The notes under the pieces are model-generated. The model ran no database searches. It was given only the letters and a program-made list of their open reading frames with translations, and was not told the origin of the DNA. From NCBI RefSeq assembly GCF_026723825.1, contig NZ_CP113519.1:1612001-1676000 (forward strand): a stretch of DNA of 64,000 nucleotides. Direction: 5' to 3'. This document shows, piece by piece, positions 9,711-19,663 of the stretch. Source of the DNA: Pseudomonas sp. GOM7 (GTDB taxonomy: Bacteria > Pseudomonadota > Gammaproteobacteria > Pseudomonadales > Pseudomonadaceae). A program made the position numbers and the translations under genes. Every line of letters begins with the position of its first letter. The stretch's first letter is position 1.

Positions 9711-11345
9711 ATGCAACTGCTCTACACCATTCTGATCATGCTGCTGGTGGTCAGTGGTACGCGTATCAGCGCGCAGTTCATCCCCTTGCCTCTGCCTCTG
9801 CTGCAAATTCTCATCGGCGCCCTGTTGGCCGTGCCGGCGCTGGGGTTGCATGTACGCCTCGATCCGGAACTGTTTCTGCTGCTGTTCATTCCGCCGCTGC
9901 TGTTCGTCGATGGCTGGCGCATGCCCAAGGGGCAGTTCCGCCAGTTGCGCACGCCGATTCTGTTGCTGGCCTTCGCCCTGGTGTTCTTCAGCATTCTCGG
10001 TGCGGGGCATTTCATTCACTGGTTGTTGCCGCAGGTGCCCCTGGCCGCCTGTTTCGCCCTGGCGGCGGTGCTGTCGCCGACCGATGCGGTGGCGGTCTCG
10101 GCGATCACCCACGGCCGCCTGCCTAGCACCCTGAACAACCTGTTGCAGGGCGAGGCGCTGATGAACGATGCCTCAGGCCTGGTGGCATTCAAGTTCGCCG
10201 TGGCGGCGACCCTCACGGGAGTGTTCTCGATCAGCGATGCGAGTCTGCAGTTCGTGCTGGTGGCGGTCGGCGGGCTGGCCGTCGGCGTGGCCCTGAGTTA
10301 CCTGCTGGGGCGCCTGCGCGCCTGGATGATCGCCCAGGGCTGGGAAGACCCGGCGACGCACGTGTTGCTGCTTTTGCTGCTGCCATTCGCCGCCTACGTG
10401 GCCGCCGAGCACTTCGGGCTGTCCGGCATCCTCTCGGCAGTGGCGGCAGGGATGATGCAGAGCCGCCTCGACCTGCTCCCGCGGCAGACCTCCACGCGCC
10501 TGCTCAACCGCAGCGTGTGGGCGCTGCTGGAGTTCACCTTCAACGGCCTGATCTTCCTGCTGCTGGGCCTGCAGTTGCCGGACATCCTCACGGCGGCTCT
10601 GGGCGATCATGCCGAGCCCTGGATGTTCGCTCTGCAGGCCATGGGCCTGGTGGCGGCGATCTACGCCGTGCTGATGCTGCTGCGCTTCGTCTGGGTCTAC
10701 GGCTACTGGCGCGTGTCGGGCTCCTTGCGTCGGCTGCGCGGCGAGCCGACGCGCTTCGCCGGGCAGTCGCGCATCGCCTTGAGCGTGGTGCTGACCCTGG
10801 GCGGCGTGCGTGGCGCAGTGACCCTGGCGGGCGTGATGTCGCTGCCCTTGCTGCTCAACAATGGCCAGGCCTTTCCCGAGCGCGACCTGCTGATCCTGAT
10901 TGCCGCCGGGGTGATCCTGCTGTCGCTGCTGGTGGCCAGTGTCGCTTTGCCGCGCATCCTGCCACGTCTGCCGCAGGACAACGTGGCGCTGCACGAGCGT
11001 GAGCTCAATCGTCACCGCGCCGCGGTGCTGGAGGCGGCGATTCGTTATCTGGAGTCCGAGGACGAGCGTGCCGCCGACGCCGAAGGGGCTATCGCTGCGG
11101 TCGAAGTGAAGGCGCGCCTGATGAGCGAGTATCGCGACCTGCTGGAGCGTGCCCGTGGCGGCGATGAGGCACGCGAGCAGCAGCGCGAGACCGACCGCCT
11201 GGAATATCGCCTGCGTCTGCAGGCGCTGCGCACCCAGCGTCTGGAGTTGTACCGCATGCGCCACGACAACGAGCTGGACGACGACTTGCTGGCCGAGATC
11301 CTGCGCGATCTGGATATCGCCGAGGCGCGCCTGAACAAGAGCTGA
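9711..11345 (+). CDS. Sodium/proton antiporter, CPA1 family
   Basis: A 544-residue integral membrane exchanger. About twelve hydrophobic segments fill the first ~420 residues, including the SPTDAVAVSAI motif (the Asp needed for ion exchange in CPA1 proteins) and GGVRGAVTLAG. A charged cytoplasmic tail of about 120 residues rich in Arg and Glu follows, probably a coiled-coil regulatory region. It is divergent from the ArsC-like gene and sits between dapD and dapC as in other pseudomonads. Long in-frame upstream extension is antisense to the ArsC-like gene and is rejected; the start is ATG 9711. Ion specificity is inferred from the family. Confidence 0.88.
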   Translation: MQLLYTILIMLLVVSGTRISAQFIPLPLPLLQILIGALLAVPALGLHVRLDPELFLLLFIPPLLFVDGWRMPKGQFRQLRTPILLLAFALVFFSILGAGHFIHWLLPQVPLAACFALAAVLSPTDAVAVSAITHGRLPSTLNNLLQGEALMNDASGLVAFKFAVAATLTGVFSISDASLQFVLVAVGGLAVGVALSYLLGRLRAWMIAQGWEDPATHVLLLLLLPFAAYVAAEHFGLSGILSAVAAGMMQSRLDLLPRQTSTRLLNRSVWALLEFTFNGLIFLLLGLQLPDILTAALGDHAEPWMFALQAMGLVAAIYAVLMLLRFVWVYGYWRVSGSLRRLRGEPTRFAGQSRIALSVVLTLGGVRGAVTLAGVMSLPLLLNNGQAFPERDLLILIAAGVILLSLLVASVALPRILPRLPQDNVALHERELNRHRAAVLEAAIRYLESEDERAADAEGAIAAVEVKARLMSEYRDLLERARGGDEAREQQRETDRLEYRLRLQALRTQRLELYRMRHDNELDDDLLAEILRDLDIAEARLNKS

Positions 11346-11365
11346 GTCGCCAGAGGCATCGCCTG

Positions 11366-11476
11366 TAGCCCGGATGCAATCCGGGGCTTCTGTAGGAGCG
11401 AATTCATTCGCGAAGGGGCTGGCGCCCCAGGACAATCGTGAATGAATTCGCTATGCGGGCGAGAGGGATCGCCCGC
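11366..11476. repeat. Intergenic REP cluster between convergent genes
   Basis: It contains a GTAGCCCGGATGCAATCCGGG unit (11366-11387), two opposed GCGAATTCATTC units (about 11398-11412 and 11439-11451), and a perfect GCGGGCGA/TCGCCCGC hairpin (11455-11476). The hairpins lie between the antiporter and dapC stops and could terminate both transcripts. Confidence 0.65.
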
Positions 11477-11500
11477 AAGATGGCACGCTATCGACCCGAC

Positions 11501-12697
11501 TCAGGCGCTACGAATGAATCGCGCGATGCGCTCGGCCGCTTCGATGCACTCGGCCAGCGGCGCGACCAGGGCCATGCGCACGCGCCCAGCCCCCGGGTTG
11601 ACGCCATCCACCTCACGCGATAGGTAGGAGCCCGGCACCACGGTGACGTGTTCGGCCACGAAGAGCTCGCGGGTGAACTGTGTATCGTCGCCCGGCGTGC
11701 GGGCCCAGAGGTAGAAGCCGCCATCCGGGCGTTGCACGTCCATCACCGGGGCCAGGATTTTCAGTACGGCATCGAACTTCTCGCGGTACAGGTCGCGGTT
11801 GGCGCGCACGTGCGCTTCGTCGTTCCAGGCGGCGACGCTGGCGAGCTGGGTCTGCACCGGCATGGCGCAGCCGTGGTAGGTGCGATAGAGCAGAAAGTGC
11901 TTGAGAATCTCGGCATCGCCGGCCACGAAGCCCGAGCGCAAGCCCGGCAGATTGGAGCGTTTGGACAGGCTGTGGAACACCACGCAGCGTGCGAAATCGC
12001 GGCGGCCCAGCTCGGCGCAGGCGCTGAGCAGGCCGGGCGGTGGTGCGTCCTCGTCGAAATACAGCTCGCTGTAGCACTCGTCGGCGGCGATGACGAAATC
12101 GTGCTCGTCGGCCAGGGCGATCAGCTTCTTCAGGGTTTCCAGCGGGATCAGCGCGCCGGTGGGGTTGCCTGGCGAGCACAGGAACAGGATCTGGCAGCGC
12201 TGCCAGACCTCCGTCGGCACGGCATCGAAGTCCGGGTTGAAGCCATGGTCTTCCAGGCACGGCAGGTAGTGCGGTTCAGCGCCAGCGAGAAAGGCCGCGC
12301 CTTCATAGATCTGGTAGAAGGGGTTGGGGCTGACCACCAGGCCCTGGGCATCGCGGTCGACCACCGCCTGGGTGAAGGCGAACAGCGCTTCGCGGGTGCC
12401 GTTGACCGGCAGCACGTGGCGCGCCGCATCCAGCCAGCCTGCGGGCACGCCGAAGCGGCGCTCGCACCAGGCGGCGATGCTCTGGCGCAGTTCCGGCAGA
12501 CCCAGGGTGGTCGGGTACACCGCCAGTTTGTCGAGGTTGGCGGTCAGCGCCTGGGCGACGAAGTCCGGCGAGCGATGCTTGGGCTCGCCAATGGACAGGG
12601 CGATGGGCGCGCGGTCGGCGGCGGGCTGCGCATCGGCGAGCAGGGCGCGGAGTTTCTCGAACGGGTAGGGCTGCAACTGGGCGAGGGCGTGGTTCAT
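11501..12697 (-). CDS. dapC: N-succinyldiaminopimelate aminotransferase
   Basis: A class I/II PLP aminotransferase converting N-succinyl-2-amino-6-ketopimelate to succinyl-diaminopimelate. The 398-residue sequence has SLSKRSNLPGLRSG with the PLP lysine, CSPGNPTG, and a C-terminal PGAGRVRMALV arginine motif for the substrate carboxylate. Its location between the antiporter and glnD, and the presence of dapD and dapE nearby, support the DapC assignment over other aminotransferases. The ATG at 12697 gives the usual MNHALAQLQPYPFEKL start. Confidence 0.9.
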   Translation of the reverse strand: MNHALAQLQPYPFEKLRALLADAQPAADRAPIALSIGEPKHRSPDFVAQALTANLDKLAVYPTTLGLPELRQSIAAWCERRFGVPAGWLDAARHVLPVNGTREALFAFTQAVVDRDAQGLVVSPNPFYQIYEGAAFLAGAEPHYLPCLEDHGFNPDFDAVPTEVWQRCQILFLCSPGNPTGALIPLETLKKLIALADEHDFVIAADECYSELYFDEDAPPPGLLSACAELGRRDFARCVVFHSLSKRSNLPGLRSGFVAGDAEILKHFLLYRTYHGCAMPVQTQLASVAAWNDEAHVRANRDLYREKFDAVLKILAPVMDVQRPDGGFYLWARTPGDDTQFTRELFVAEHVTVVPGSYLSREVDGVNPGAGRVRMALVAPLAECIEAAERIARFIRSA

Positions 12698-12828
12698 GGT
12701 GATCCGACGTGTCCTGTGGAAGGCGGCGACAAAGCTGCCGACACTAGCATGGCGCGCGCGCCGAGGAAAATTCCGCTGGCTGTCCGTTTTACGCTGGTTT
12801 AGGTCAACAATGCTGACGCTCGAGCGAT

Positions 12829-12855
12829 TCAAGAGTATTCACATAGTGCCGATAG
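12829..12855 (+). promoter_or_regulatory. FliA (sigma-28) promoter of the chemoreceptor gene
   Basis: TCAAGAGT (12829-12836), 11 nt, then GCCGATAG (12848-12855) matches the flagellar sigma-28 promoter arrangement, with the TCAAG form of the -35 common in Pseudomonas. It lies 35 nt before the receptor start codon and points at it. Confidence 0.8.
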
Positions 12856-12889
12856 CCTGAGCGTAAAATTTTCCCACGAGACTCTCCTT

Positions 12890-14782
12890 ATGCGCACCCT
12901 CAAGTTCAGCCACAAGATCATGCTGGCTGCTTCCCTGGTGGTCATCGCGGCCTTCGCGTCCTTCGCCCTGTACAACGACTACCTGCAGCGCACCTCGATT
13001 CGCCACAACCTGGCCAACTACCTGCACGATGTCGGCCTGGTTTCCACTGGCAACATTCAGCACTGGCTGGATGGGCGCATGCAGTTGCTGGACAACCTCG
13101 CCGAGTCGGTGCAGGACGACAGTTCGCCCGAGATGCTGGCGCGTAATCTGCAACACCGCAGCATCGCCTCGGCCTTTCTCTATGCCTATTACGGCCAGGC
13201 CGATGGCACTTACACCCAGTTTCCGCCGAGCGAGCTGCCGGCCGGCTACGACCCGCGTCAGCGCCCCTGGTACAAGAGTGCCGTGGGCAGCAGTGGCCCG
13301 GGCCTGACCGCGCCCTACCTGGCGGCCGACCCGCGTGACGGGCTGCTGATCACCATTACTCGCCCGGTCAGCGCGGGCGGCAGCTTGCGGGGCGTGGTGG
13401 GCGGCGATCTCAAGCTGCAGACCATCGACGACATCCTCAACTCCTTCGACCTGGGCGGCATGGGCTACGCCTTCCTGGTGGACGAGCAGGGCACGGTGCT
13501 GGTGCATCCGGACAAGAGCCTGGTGCTGAAGAAGCTGCCGGAGCTTTACCCCGAGGCAACGCCGCGTCTGGAATCCAGCCTGCAGAACACCACAGGCGTC
13601 GATGGCAGCGCCCGTATCGTCACCTTCCAGCCGGTGCAGGGGCTTACTGGGGTGCGCTGGTACGTCGGCCTGTCGGTGGACGAGAGCAAGGCGTTCGCGG
13701 CCCTGCGTGAGTCGCGCCTGTCCGCGTTGATGGCGACCATCATCGGCGTGGTGGCGATTCTCCTGCTGCTCGGCATGCTGATCCGCATTCTGCTGCGCCC
13801 GCTGCACGTGATGAGCCATGCCATGAGCGGCATCGCCGAAGGCGAGGGGGATCTGACTCAGCGCCTGAAGATCGCCTCCGGCGACGAGTTCGGCGAACTG
13901 GCCGGGGCCTTCAACCGTTTCGTCGAGCGTATCCACGAGTCGATCCGTGAAGTGGCCTCGACCACTCGTGAGGTGCACGAGCGTGTCACGACCGTGGTAC
14001 AGGCCTCCAACGCCTCCATGGGTAACTCCAGCGAGCAGGCGGCGCGCACCGACAGCGTGGCGGCGGCGATCAACGAGCTGGGCGCTGCTGCCCAGGAAAT
14101 CGCCCGCAACGCCGCTGATGCCTCGCAACAGGCCAGCGAGGCACGGCGCAATGCCGAGGAAGGGCAGGGCATGGTCGAGCGCACCCTGGCGGCGATGGGC
14201 GACCTGTCGGAGAAGATCCAGGCGTCCGGCAACCATATCGAGCTGCTCAGCGAGAAGAGCAACGACATCGGCCAGATTCTCGACGTGATCAAGGGTATTT
14301 CCGAGCAGACCAACCTGCTCGCGCTCAATGCCGCCATCGAGGCCGCCCGCGCCGGCGAGGCTGGGCGTGGTTTCGCCGTGGTGGCCGACGAGGTGCGTAA
14401 CCTGGCCCAGCGCACGCAGAGCTCGGCGCAGGAGATCCAGCAGATGATCGAACAGCTCCAGGCTGGTGCCCGCGATGCCGTGGCGACCATGACCGAGAGC
14501 CGGCGTTTCAGCGAGGACAGCGTGCGCATCGGCGGCCAGGCCGGGGAGAACCTGCGTGGCGTGACCCAGCGCATCGGCGAGATCGACGGCATGAACCAGT
14601 CGGTGGCCACCGCTACCGAGGAGCAGACCTCGGTGATCGAGAGCCTGAACATGGACATCACCGAGATCAACACCCTGAACCAGGATGGCGTGCGCAACCT
14701 GCAGGCCAGCCTCAGTGCCTGTACCGAGCTGGATCAGCAGGTCGGGCGGCTCAAGCACCTGGTGGACAGCTTCAGGATTTGA
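12890..14782 (+). CDS. Methyl-accepting chemotaxis protein with dCache amino-acid-type sensor
   Basis: A 630-residue transmembrane chemoreceptor. The first membrane helix is about residues 9-28 and the second about 280-303; between them lies a periplasmic dCache_1 domain. A HAMP domain and cytoplasmic signalling hairpin follow, with the conserved tip EQTNLLALNAAIEAARAGE. In the sensor, Y120, R125, W127, Y128, Y143 and D173 fit the residue set known for dCache amino-acid receptors such as PctA, so an amino acid ligand is likely. No C-terminal CheR-binding pentapeptide is seen (ends DSFRI). A FliA promoter precedes it. It separates dapC from glnD, which I recall as adjacent in P. aeruginosa. 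Confidence 0.93.
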   Translation: MRTLKFSHKIMLAASLVVIAAFASFALYNDYLQRTSIRHNLANYLHDVGLVSTGNIQHWLDGRMQLLDNLAESVQDDSSPEMLARNLQHRSIASAFLYAYYGQADGTYTQFPPSELPAGYDPRQRPWYKSAVGSSGPGLTAPYLAADPRDGLLITITRPVSAGGSLRGVVGGDLKLQTIDDILNSFDLGGMGYAFLVDEQGTVLVHPDKSLVLKKLPELYPEATPRLESSLQNTTGVDGSARIVTFQPVQGLTGVRWYVGLSVDESKAFAALRESRLSALMATIIGVVAILLLLGMLIRILLRPLHVMSHAMSGIAEGEGDLTQRLKIASGDEFGELAGAFNRFVERIHESIREVASTTREVHERVTTVVQASNASMGNSSEQAARTDSVAAAINELGAAAQEIARNAADASQQASEARRNAEEGQGMVERTLAAMGDLSEKIQASGNHIELLSEKSNDIGQILDVIKGISEQTNLLALNAAIEAARAGEAGRGFAVVADEVRNLAQRTQSSAQEIQQMIEQLQAGARDAVATMTESRRFSEDSVRIGGQAGENLRGVTQRIGEIDGMNQSVATATEEQTSVIESLNMDITEINTLNQDGVRNLQASLSACTELDQQVGRLKHLVDSFRI

Positions 14783-14914
14783 GGCTGTCTGCCTTTGGGG
14801 GCGAATTCGTTCGCGATGTTGGTGGCCTTGGCGCCTAATGCCAGTCAGTTAAGGCTGTCCGTGTTTGGCTCCCCTCTCCCGTTTACGGCAGAGGGGCTGG
14901 GGGTAAGTTTGGTT

Positions 14915-15751
14915 GATACCGGACTGGCAAGTTTGTGTGTTGGTTTTTCTGATGCCTGTTCCGGATTGCCGCGTTTTTGTTGATGTTTCTGATTTCGCCC
15001 TCCCGGGCGAGTCACTTTTGGGGCAAAAGTAACCAAAACCTCCGCCCTTTCATCCGGCCCTGGCTGCGCCAGGGTTCGCTCACTCCATCGCCGCTCCAGA
15101 GGCCCGACCGGATGCGGCCCACCGACGGTGGGCCATCCATGGCCCATCGCGGCTCTCGCGGCATCCATGCCGCTCGACCTCTTCCACAACGATTCCGCTC
15201 CCCCTCCTGGGCGGGCTCTGCACGCGCCTGAACCCTAGGTAACCCAGAATTAGCGTGGAGTGCTTGAACATGGGTCAGCCTTAGGGCTGACCGGGATGCC
15301 GGCTGGAAGCCGGCAAGCTATTCAAGCGAATGAAACTACGCGAATGAAAGTTTTGGTTTAACCCGGCGGCCACGTCATGGTTCCACTGTTACCAGAGCAC
15401 GCCGGGCATGCCCGGAACCGATGTCCGTTCAGGCGCGCAAATGCCCCCTTCAGGAGGCCGAACGCAGGCATTGCGCAGGGGGCGAGTGGCATGGATGCCA
15501 CGAGAGGCTTGAAGGGCCATGGATGGCCCTTGCAAGCTGACCCCGGAGCGGTGCCGGAGTGAGGGGAGTCGAGCGAAGCATGACGGGGACGCCTAGTTCC
15601 GGATGGCGGGGGGGCGTTTCTTTTGCTTACTTTTCTTTGCGCAGTTCAAAGAAAAGTGAGTCGCCCGAGGGGGCGAAACCCGGAATCTCTTAATACACCG
15701 CAGCGGCGTCCAGAACACCAAACAACACACAAATTTGCCAGTCCAGTATCA
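14915..15751. repeat. Large near-palindromic structured repeat, copy 2
   Basis: This fills most of the 1.07-kb gap between the chemoreceptor and glnD, in the same orientation as copy 1. The ends are GATACCGGACTGGCAAGTTT (14915) and the inverse ending in GTATC (15751). Hairpins correspond to those of copy 1: ACTTTTG/CAAAAGT with a 3-nt loop (15014-15030), ACTTTTCTTTG/CAAAGAAAAGT (15629-15657), GCGGCAT-CC-ATGCCGC (15158-15173) and GTGGCAT-GG-ATGCCAC (15486-15501). An AAGGGCCAT/ATGGCCCTT stem replaces the ATGGGCCAT/ATGGCCCAT stem of copy 1. Copy 2 lacks a ~45-bp segment (with a TGCAT-CC-ATGCA hairpin) present in the left arm of copy 1. The remaining flanks hold REP-like GCGAATTCGTTCGCGA (near 14803) and GCGAGTTCATTCGCGA (near 15793). 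Confidence 0.85.
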
Positions 15752-15853
15752 AGACCGCCTTTCCCGAGATTCCGCGAAGAACCCTTTTGCAGGCGAGTTC
15801 ATTCGCGATGCTGGCGGCCATGGGCCGATAGATCCGCGACGCGACAGCCCCCC

Positions 15854-18553
15854 TCAGAAGGTAATGCTCTGCGCCGGGCTGGGCGTGCTGGGCTCCGAAA
15901 GCTTGGCGATGATCGCCTCCTGCAGGCGCGCGCAGAACTCTGGATCCGACAGCGGCTGACCCTTGTCGTCGGTGATGAAGAACACGTCCTCGACCCGCTC
16001 GCCGAGCGTGGCGATCTTGGCGTTCTGCAGCGACAGGTCATATTCGACGAAGATGCGCCCGATACGCGCCAGCAGGCCGGGGCGATCCGGTGCGGTGAGT
16101 TCGAGTATGGTCACCGGGCGCTGCGCATCGTTGTGGATGGTCACCTGCGGGGCGAAGGCGAAGTGCTTGAGCTGGCGCGGCACCCGGCGCTGGATGATGG
16201 TGGGGTAGTCGTCGGGGTTGCGCAGGGCGGTGATCAGGCCCTCGCGAATCTGTTCGATACGCGCCGGGTTGTTGCCGATCGAACTGCCGTCGGCATCCAG
16301 CACGATGTAGGTATCGAGGGTGAACTGGCTGGTGGAGGTGATGATTCGCGCATCGTGAATGCTCAGATTGAGCTGGCTCATCGCCGCCACCGTCACGGCG
16401 AAGAAGTCGTGCTGGTCGGGGGCATAGATGAAGATCTGCGTGCCACCCTCGAACTCGCGCTGGGTGGTTTCCTTGATCAGCACCAGTGGCCCGCCATCGT
16501 CGGGATGCTGGAGGATGGCATCGGTGTGCCAGGCCACGTCGCTGGCGGTATGGCGCAGGAAGTAGTCGTCGCCGAGCTGGCTCCAGAGCTGCTCGGCATC
16601 GTCCGGGTCGGTGCCGCTGCGCACCAGGGTGTCCAGAGCGGCGTTCTGCGTCTGGCGAATCTGTTCTTCACGATCCACCGGGTTTTCCAGGCCTCGACGC
16701 AGGGCGCGCTTGGTTTCGGTGTAGAGCTGGCGCAGCAGGCTGGCGCGCCAGGAGTTCCACAGGCTGGGGTTGGTGGCGTTGATGTCGGCCACAGTCAGCA
16801 CGTAGAGGTATTCCAGGTGGGTCTGGTCGCCGACGAACTGGGCGAAGTCGTGGATCACCTGTGGGTCGGAGAGATCCTTGCGCTGTGCGGTGGTGGACAT
16901 CACCAGGTGGTGCTGCACCAGCCAGACGATCAGCGCGCTGTCCCAGGCCGGCAGGTGGTGGCGACGGGCGAAGGCCTCGGCATCCAGCGCGCCCAGTTCG
17001 GAGTGGTCGCCGCCACGGCCCTTGCCGATGTCATGGTAGAGCCCGGCCAGGTAGATCAGCTCGGGCTTTGGCAGGCGCTCGATGATCTTGCTGGCCAGCG
17101 GGAATTTCTCCGCCAGCTCCGGCCAGCGGAACTTGCGCAGGTGCTTGATCAGGTTGAGGGTGTGCGCGTCGACCGTATAGATGTGGAACAGGTCGTGCTG
17201 CATCTGCCCGACGATATCGCCGAACTCCGGCAGGTAGCGACCGAGAATGCCGTAGCGGTTCATCCGCCGCAGGTTGCGGTGAATGCCCTCCTTGCACTTG
17301 AACAGCTCGATGAACAGGCTGGTGTTGCGGATATCCTTGCGGAAATCGTCGTCGATCAGGTGGCGGCTGTCGCGCAGCAGGCGAATGGTGCCGGCGCGCA
17401 CGCCCTTGATTTCCGGATGTTGGGCCATCAGCACAAAGATCTCGAGGATGGCGAAGGGGGTGCGCTTGAAGATGTTGGGGTGGATGGCCTCGATGTAGCC
17501 GTCACGCACCTGGAAGCGGCTGTTCAGCGGTGTGCACTGGCTGCTTTCGGCAGCGCGCAGGATGACTTCCTCGAAGTGCTGGTTGAGCAGATCCGACAAT
17601 TCGGAAATGCCCATGACTACGCGGTAGTACTTCTGCATGAAGTGTTCGATGCTGCGCTTGCCGTCGCCATCCTTGTAGCCGAACAGGGCGGCGATCTTCA
17701 CTTGATAATCGAACAGCAGGCGATCCTCTGCGCGTCCGGCGAGCATGTGCAGGGCGTAGCGCACCTTCCACAGGAACTCCTGGCTGGAGGCGAGCAGGGC
17801 GTATTCGCTCTCCAGCAGGAAGCCATGGCTGACCAGGGCCTGCAGGTTGAGCGTGCCGAACTGGCGGCGGGCGACCCAGAGAATGGTCTGGATGTCGCGC
17901 AGGCCGCCGGGCGAACCCTTGACGTTGGGTTCGAGGTTGTATTCGGTGTCGTTGTACTTGCCGTGGCGTGCCTTGCGCTCCTCGCGCTTGGCCAGATAGA
18001 AGTGCTTGCTCGGCCACATCTGCTCGGGGCTGGTGACCTGCTGCATGCGTTGGCGCAGGTGTTCGGGGCCGGCGATGGTGCGGCTTTCCATCAGGTTGGT
18101 GATTACCGTCAGGTCGGCGCGGGCCTCTTCGGCGCATTCGTCGACACTGCGCACGCTCTGGCCGACTTCCAGGCCGATGTCCCAGAGCAGGGTGAGGAAG
18201 CCTTCGATGGGCTCACGGAAAATCTCATGGTCACTGCTGTCGAGCAGAATCAGCAGGTCGATGTCGGAGTAGGGGTGCAGCTCGCCGCGACCATAGCCGC
18301 CGACGGCGAGCAGGGCGATGTCGGCATCCTCGCACCAGCTAAAGCGCTTCCAGGCTTCCTGCAGGATCTGGTCGACGAACCAGGCGCGATCCTCCACCAG
18401 GCGGCGGATCTCGCGGCCGGCCCGATAGCGCGAGTCGAGTACTTCATGCGCCTGGCGGATGGCTTTCTTGAAGGCGGCGATGGGGCTGGATTTGAGTGCC
18501 AGTTCGGCCTGGAACTGGCCACGGTCGAACAGTTCGGTATCCATCTGCGGCAT
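15854..18553 (-). CDS. glnD: Bifunctional uridylyltransferase/uridylyl-removing enzyme
   Basis: GlnD senses glutamine and adds or removes UMP on PII proteins, controlling nitrogen assimilation. The 899-residue protein has the expected order: nucleotidyltransferase domain with [16 protein letters not shown] (residues 85-100, metal ligands D97 and D99), the central HD hydrolase domain with [16 protein letters not shown] near residue 505-520, and two C-terminal ACT domains (roughly 700-790 and 815-895). The start [14 protein letters not shown] is the family's usual one. It lies downstream of map on the same strand with a 64-nt gap. Confidence 0.96.
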   Translation of the reverse strand: MPQMDTELFDRGQFQAELALKSSPIAAFKKAIRQAHEVLDSRYRAGREIRRLVEDRAWFVDQILQEAWKRFSWCEDADIALLAVGGYGRGELHPYSDIDLLILLDSSDHEIFREPIEGFLTLLWDIGLEVGQSVRSVDECAEEARADLTVITNLMESRTIAGPEHLRQRMQQVTSPEQMWPSKHFYLAKREERKARHGKYNDTEYNLEPNVKGSPGGLRDIQTILWVARRQFGTLNLQALVSHGFLLESEYALLASSQEFLWKVRYALHMLAGRAEDRLLFDYQVKIAALFGYKDGDGKRSIEHFMQKYYRVVMGISELSDLLNQHFEEVILRAAESSQCTPLNSRFQVRDGYIEAIHPNIFKRTPFAILEIFVLMAQHPEIKGVRAGTIRLLRDSRHLIDDDFRKDIRNTSLFIELFKCKEGIHRNLRRMNRYGILGRYLPEFGDIVGQMQHDLFHIYTVDAHTLNLIKHLRKFRWPELAEKFPLASKIIERLPKPELIYLAGLYHDIGKGRGGDHSELGALDAEAFARRHHLPAWDSALIVWLVQHHLVMSTTAQRKDLSDPQVIHDFAQFVGDQTHLEYLYVLTVADINATNPSLWNSWRASLLRQLYTETKRALRRGLENPVDREEQIRQTQNAALDTLVRSGTDPDDAEQLWSQLGDDYFLRHTASDVAWHTDAILQHPDDGGPLVLIKETTQREFEGGTQIFIYAPDQHDFFAVTVAAMSQLNLSIHDARIITSTSQFTLDTYIVLDADGSSIGNNPARIEQIREGLITALRNPDDYPTIIQRRVPRQLKHFAFAPQVTIHNDAQRPVTILELTAPDRPGLLARIGRIFVEYDLSLQNAKIATLGERVEDVFFITDDKGQPLSDPEFCARLQEAIIAKLSEPSTPSPAQSITF

Positions 18554-18617
18554 GCCGGCGCCTTCCTATATAAGCCAGGGTACGCTGTGCGCACCACTTG
18601 ATTTCATGGTGTTGCGA

Positions 18618-19406
18618 TCACTGCCCGGACGAGGTGCGCGCGATGCTGTCGTCGCTGCGCAGGGTGAGGATCTCATAGCCATCGGCGGTGACCAGCACGG
18701 TGTGCTCCCACTGCGCCGACAGCTTGCGATCCTTGGTGATGGCGGTCCAGCCGTCGCCGAGCAGGCGGGTTTCCGGGCGGCCCTGGTTGATCATCGGCTC
18801 GATGGTGAAGGTCATGCCTTCCTTGAGCTCCATGCCAGTGCCGGCCTTGCCGTAGTGCAGCACCTGCGGCTCCTCGTGGAACACCGCGCCGATACCATGG
18901 CCGCAGTACTCACGCACCACGGAGAAACCGTTCTTCTCGGCGTGCTTCTGGATCACTTCGCCAATATCGCCCAGGCGCGCGCCCGGTTTGACCAGCTCGA
19001 TGCCTTTATACATGCACTCCTGGGTGACCTTGGCCAGGCGCTCGGCCCATTCGGCCACCTTGCCGACCATGAACATCTTGCTGGTGTCGCCGTGGTAGCC
19101 GTCCTTGATCACGGTGATGTCGATGTTCAGCACGTCGCCGTCCTTGAGCGGCTTGTCGTTGGGGATGCCGTGGCACACCACATGGTTGATCGAGGTGCAG
19201 ATCGACTTGGGAAAGCCCCTGTAGTTGAGCGGTGCGGGGATGGCCTGCTGCACGTTGACGATATAGTCATGGCAGATGCGGTCGAGCTCTTCGGTGGTCA
19301 CGCCCGGCTTGACGTGTTCGCCGATCATCTCCAGCACCTCGGCGGCCAGGCGGCCGGCGACGCGCATTTTCTCGATTTCTTCGGCGGATTTGATGGTGAC
19401 GGTCAT
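18618..19406 (-). CDS. map: Type I methionine aminopeptidase
   Basis: It removes the initiator methionine from nascent proteins. The 262-residue enzyme carries the five metal ligands expected of the family, within NIDITVIKDGYHGDTSKMF, YCGHGIG, TIEPM and WEHTV. I start at ATG 19406; a GTG seven codons upstream is possible. The gene is divergent from rpsB, a conserved arrangement. Confidence 0.95.
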   Translation of the reverse strand: MTVTIKSAEEIEKMRVAGRLAAEVLEMIGEHVKPGVTTEELDRICHDYIVNVQQAIPAPLNYRGFPKSICTSINHVVCHGIPNDKPLKDGDVLNIDITVIKDGYHGDTSKMFMVGKVAEWAERLAKVTQECMYKGIELVKPGARLGDIGEVIQKHAEKNGFSVVREYCGHGIGAVFHEEPQVLHYGKAGTGMELKEGMTFTIEPMINQGRPETRLLGDGWTAITKDRKLSAQWEHTVLVTADGYEILTLRSDDSIARTSSGQ

Positions 19407-19448
19407 AGCCAGCTCTCGGGTACTCACGGAAAAAGGCGCTCATATTAA

Positions 19449-19507
19449 CAGCTACGGGCTACAGGCTACAGGCAGGCTTGCTGCTTGAGGCTTGTAGCTT
19501 ATGGCTG
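19449..19507. repeat. AAGCTGCAAGC-family repeat (copy b) in the map-rpsB promoter region
   Basis: It contains GCTACGGGCTACAGGCTACAGG followed by GCTTGCTGCTTGAGGCTTGTAGC. This is the same repeat family as at 8067 and 34140. It lies immediately before the TATGGTATAAAA sequence (19513-19524) that probably includes the rpsB -10 element. Confidence 0.55.
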
Positions 19508-19539
19508 CTCTTTATGGTATAAAACGCGCCGCTTTACGG

Positions 19540-19662
19540 GCAGCATGCCCGAAAGCTCAAACCCACACACGTATCGACACGGTTTCCTGGGTGCCCTTCG
19601 ACAAGTTCGGGGGTTGGAAGCTGGGATACGTGGAGGCCTAACCCGACTTATCAAGGAACTAT
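19540..19662 (+). ncRNA. rpsB leader (S2 autoregulatory/t44-type RNA element)
   Basis: The ~140-nt 5' leader of rpsB carries a GTGGAGGCCTAACCC block close to the start, which resembles the GTGGAGGCATAACCCC segment I recall from the E. coli rpsB leader (the t44/S2 leader). In gammaproteobacteria this element binds ribosomal protein S2 and represses rpsB-tsf. The assignment rests on this sequence and position; the exact ends are approximate. Confidence 0.6.
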
Positions 19663-19663
19663 C

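Noticed and set aside
12839..14758. A 639-codon open frame antisense to the chemoreceptor
   Set aside because: The plus strand gene has complete receptor architecture and its own promoter; the antisense frame has no recognisable content.
15623..18601. A 992-codon open frame opposite glnD
   Set aside because: It begins inside the structured repeat and runs antisense through glnD. The translation is compositional shadow sequence.
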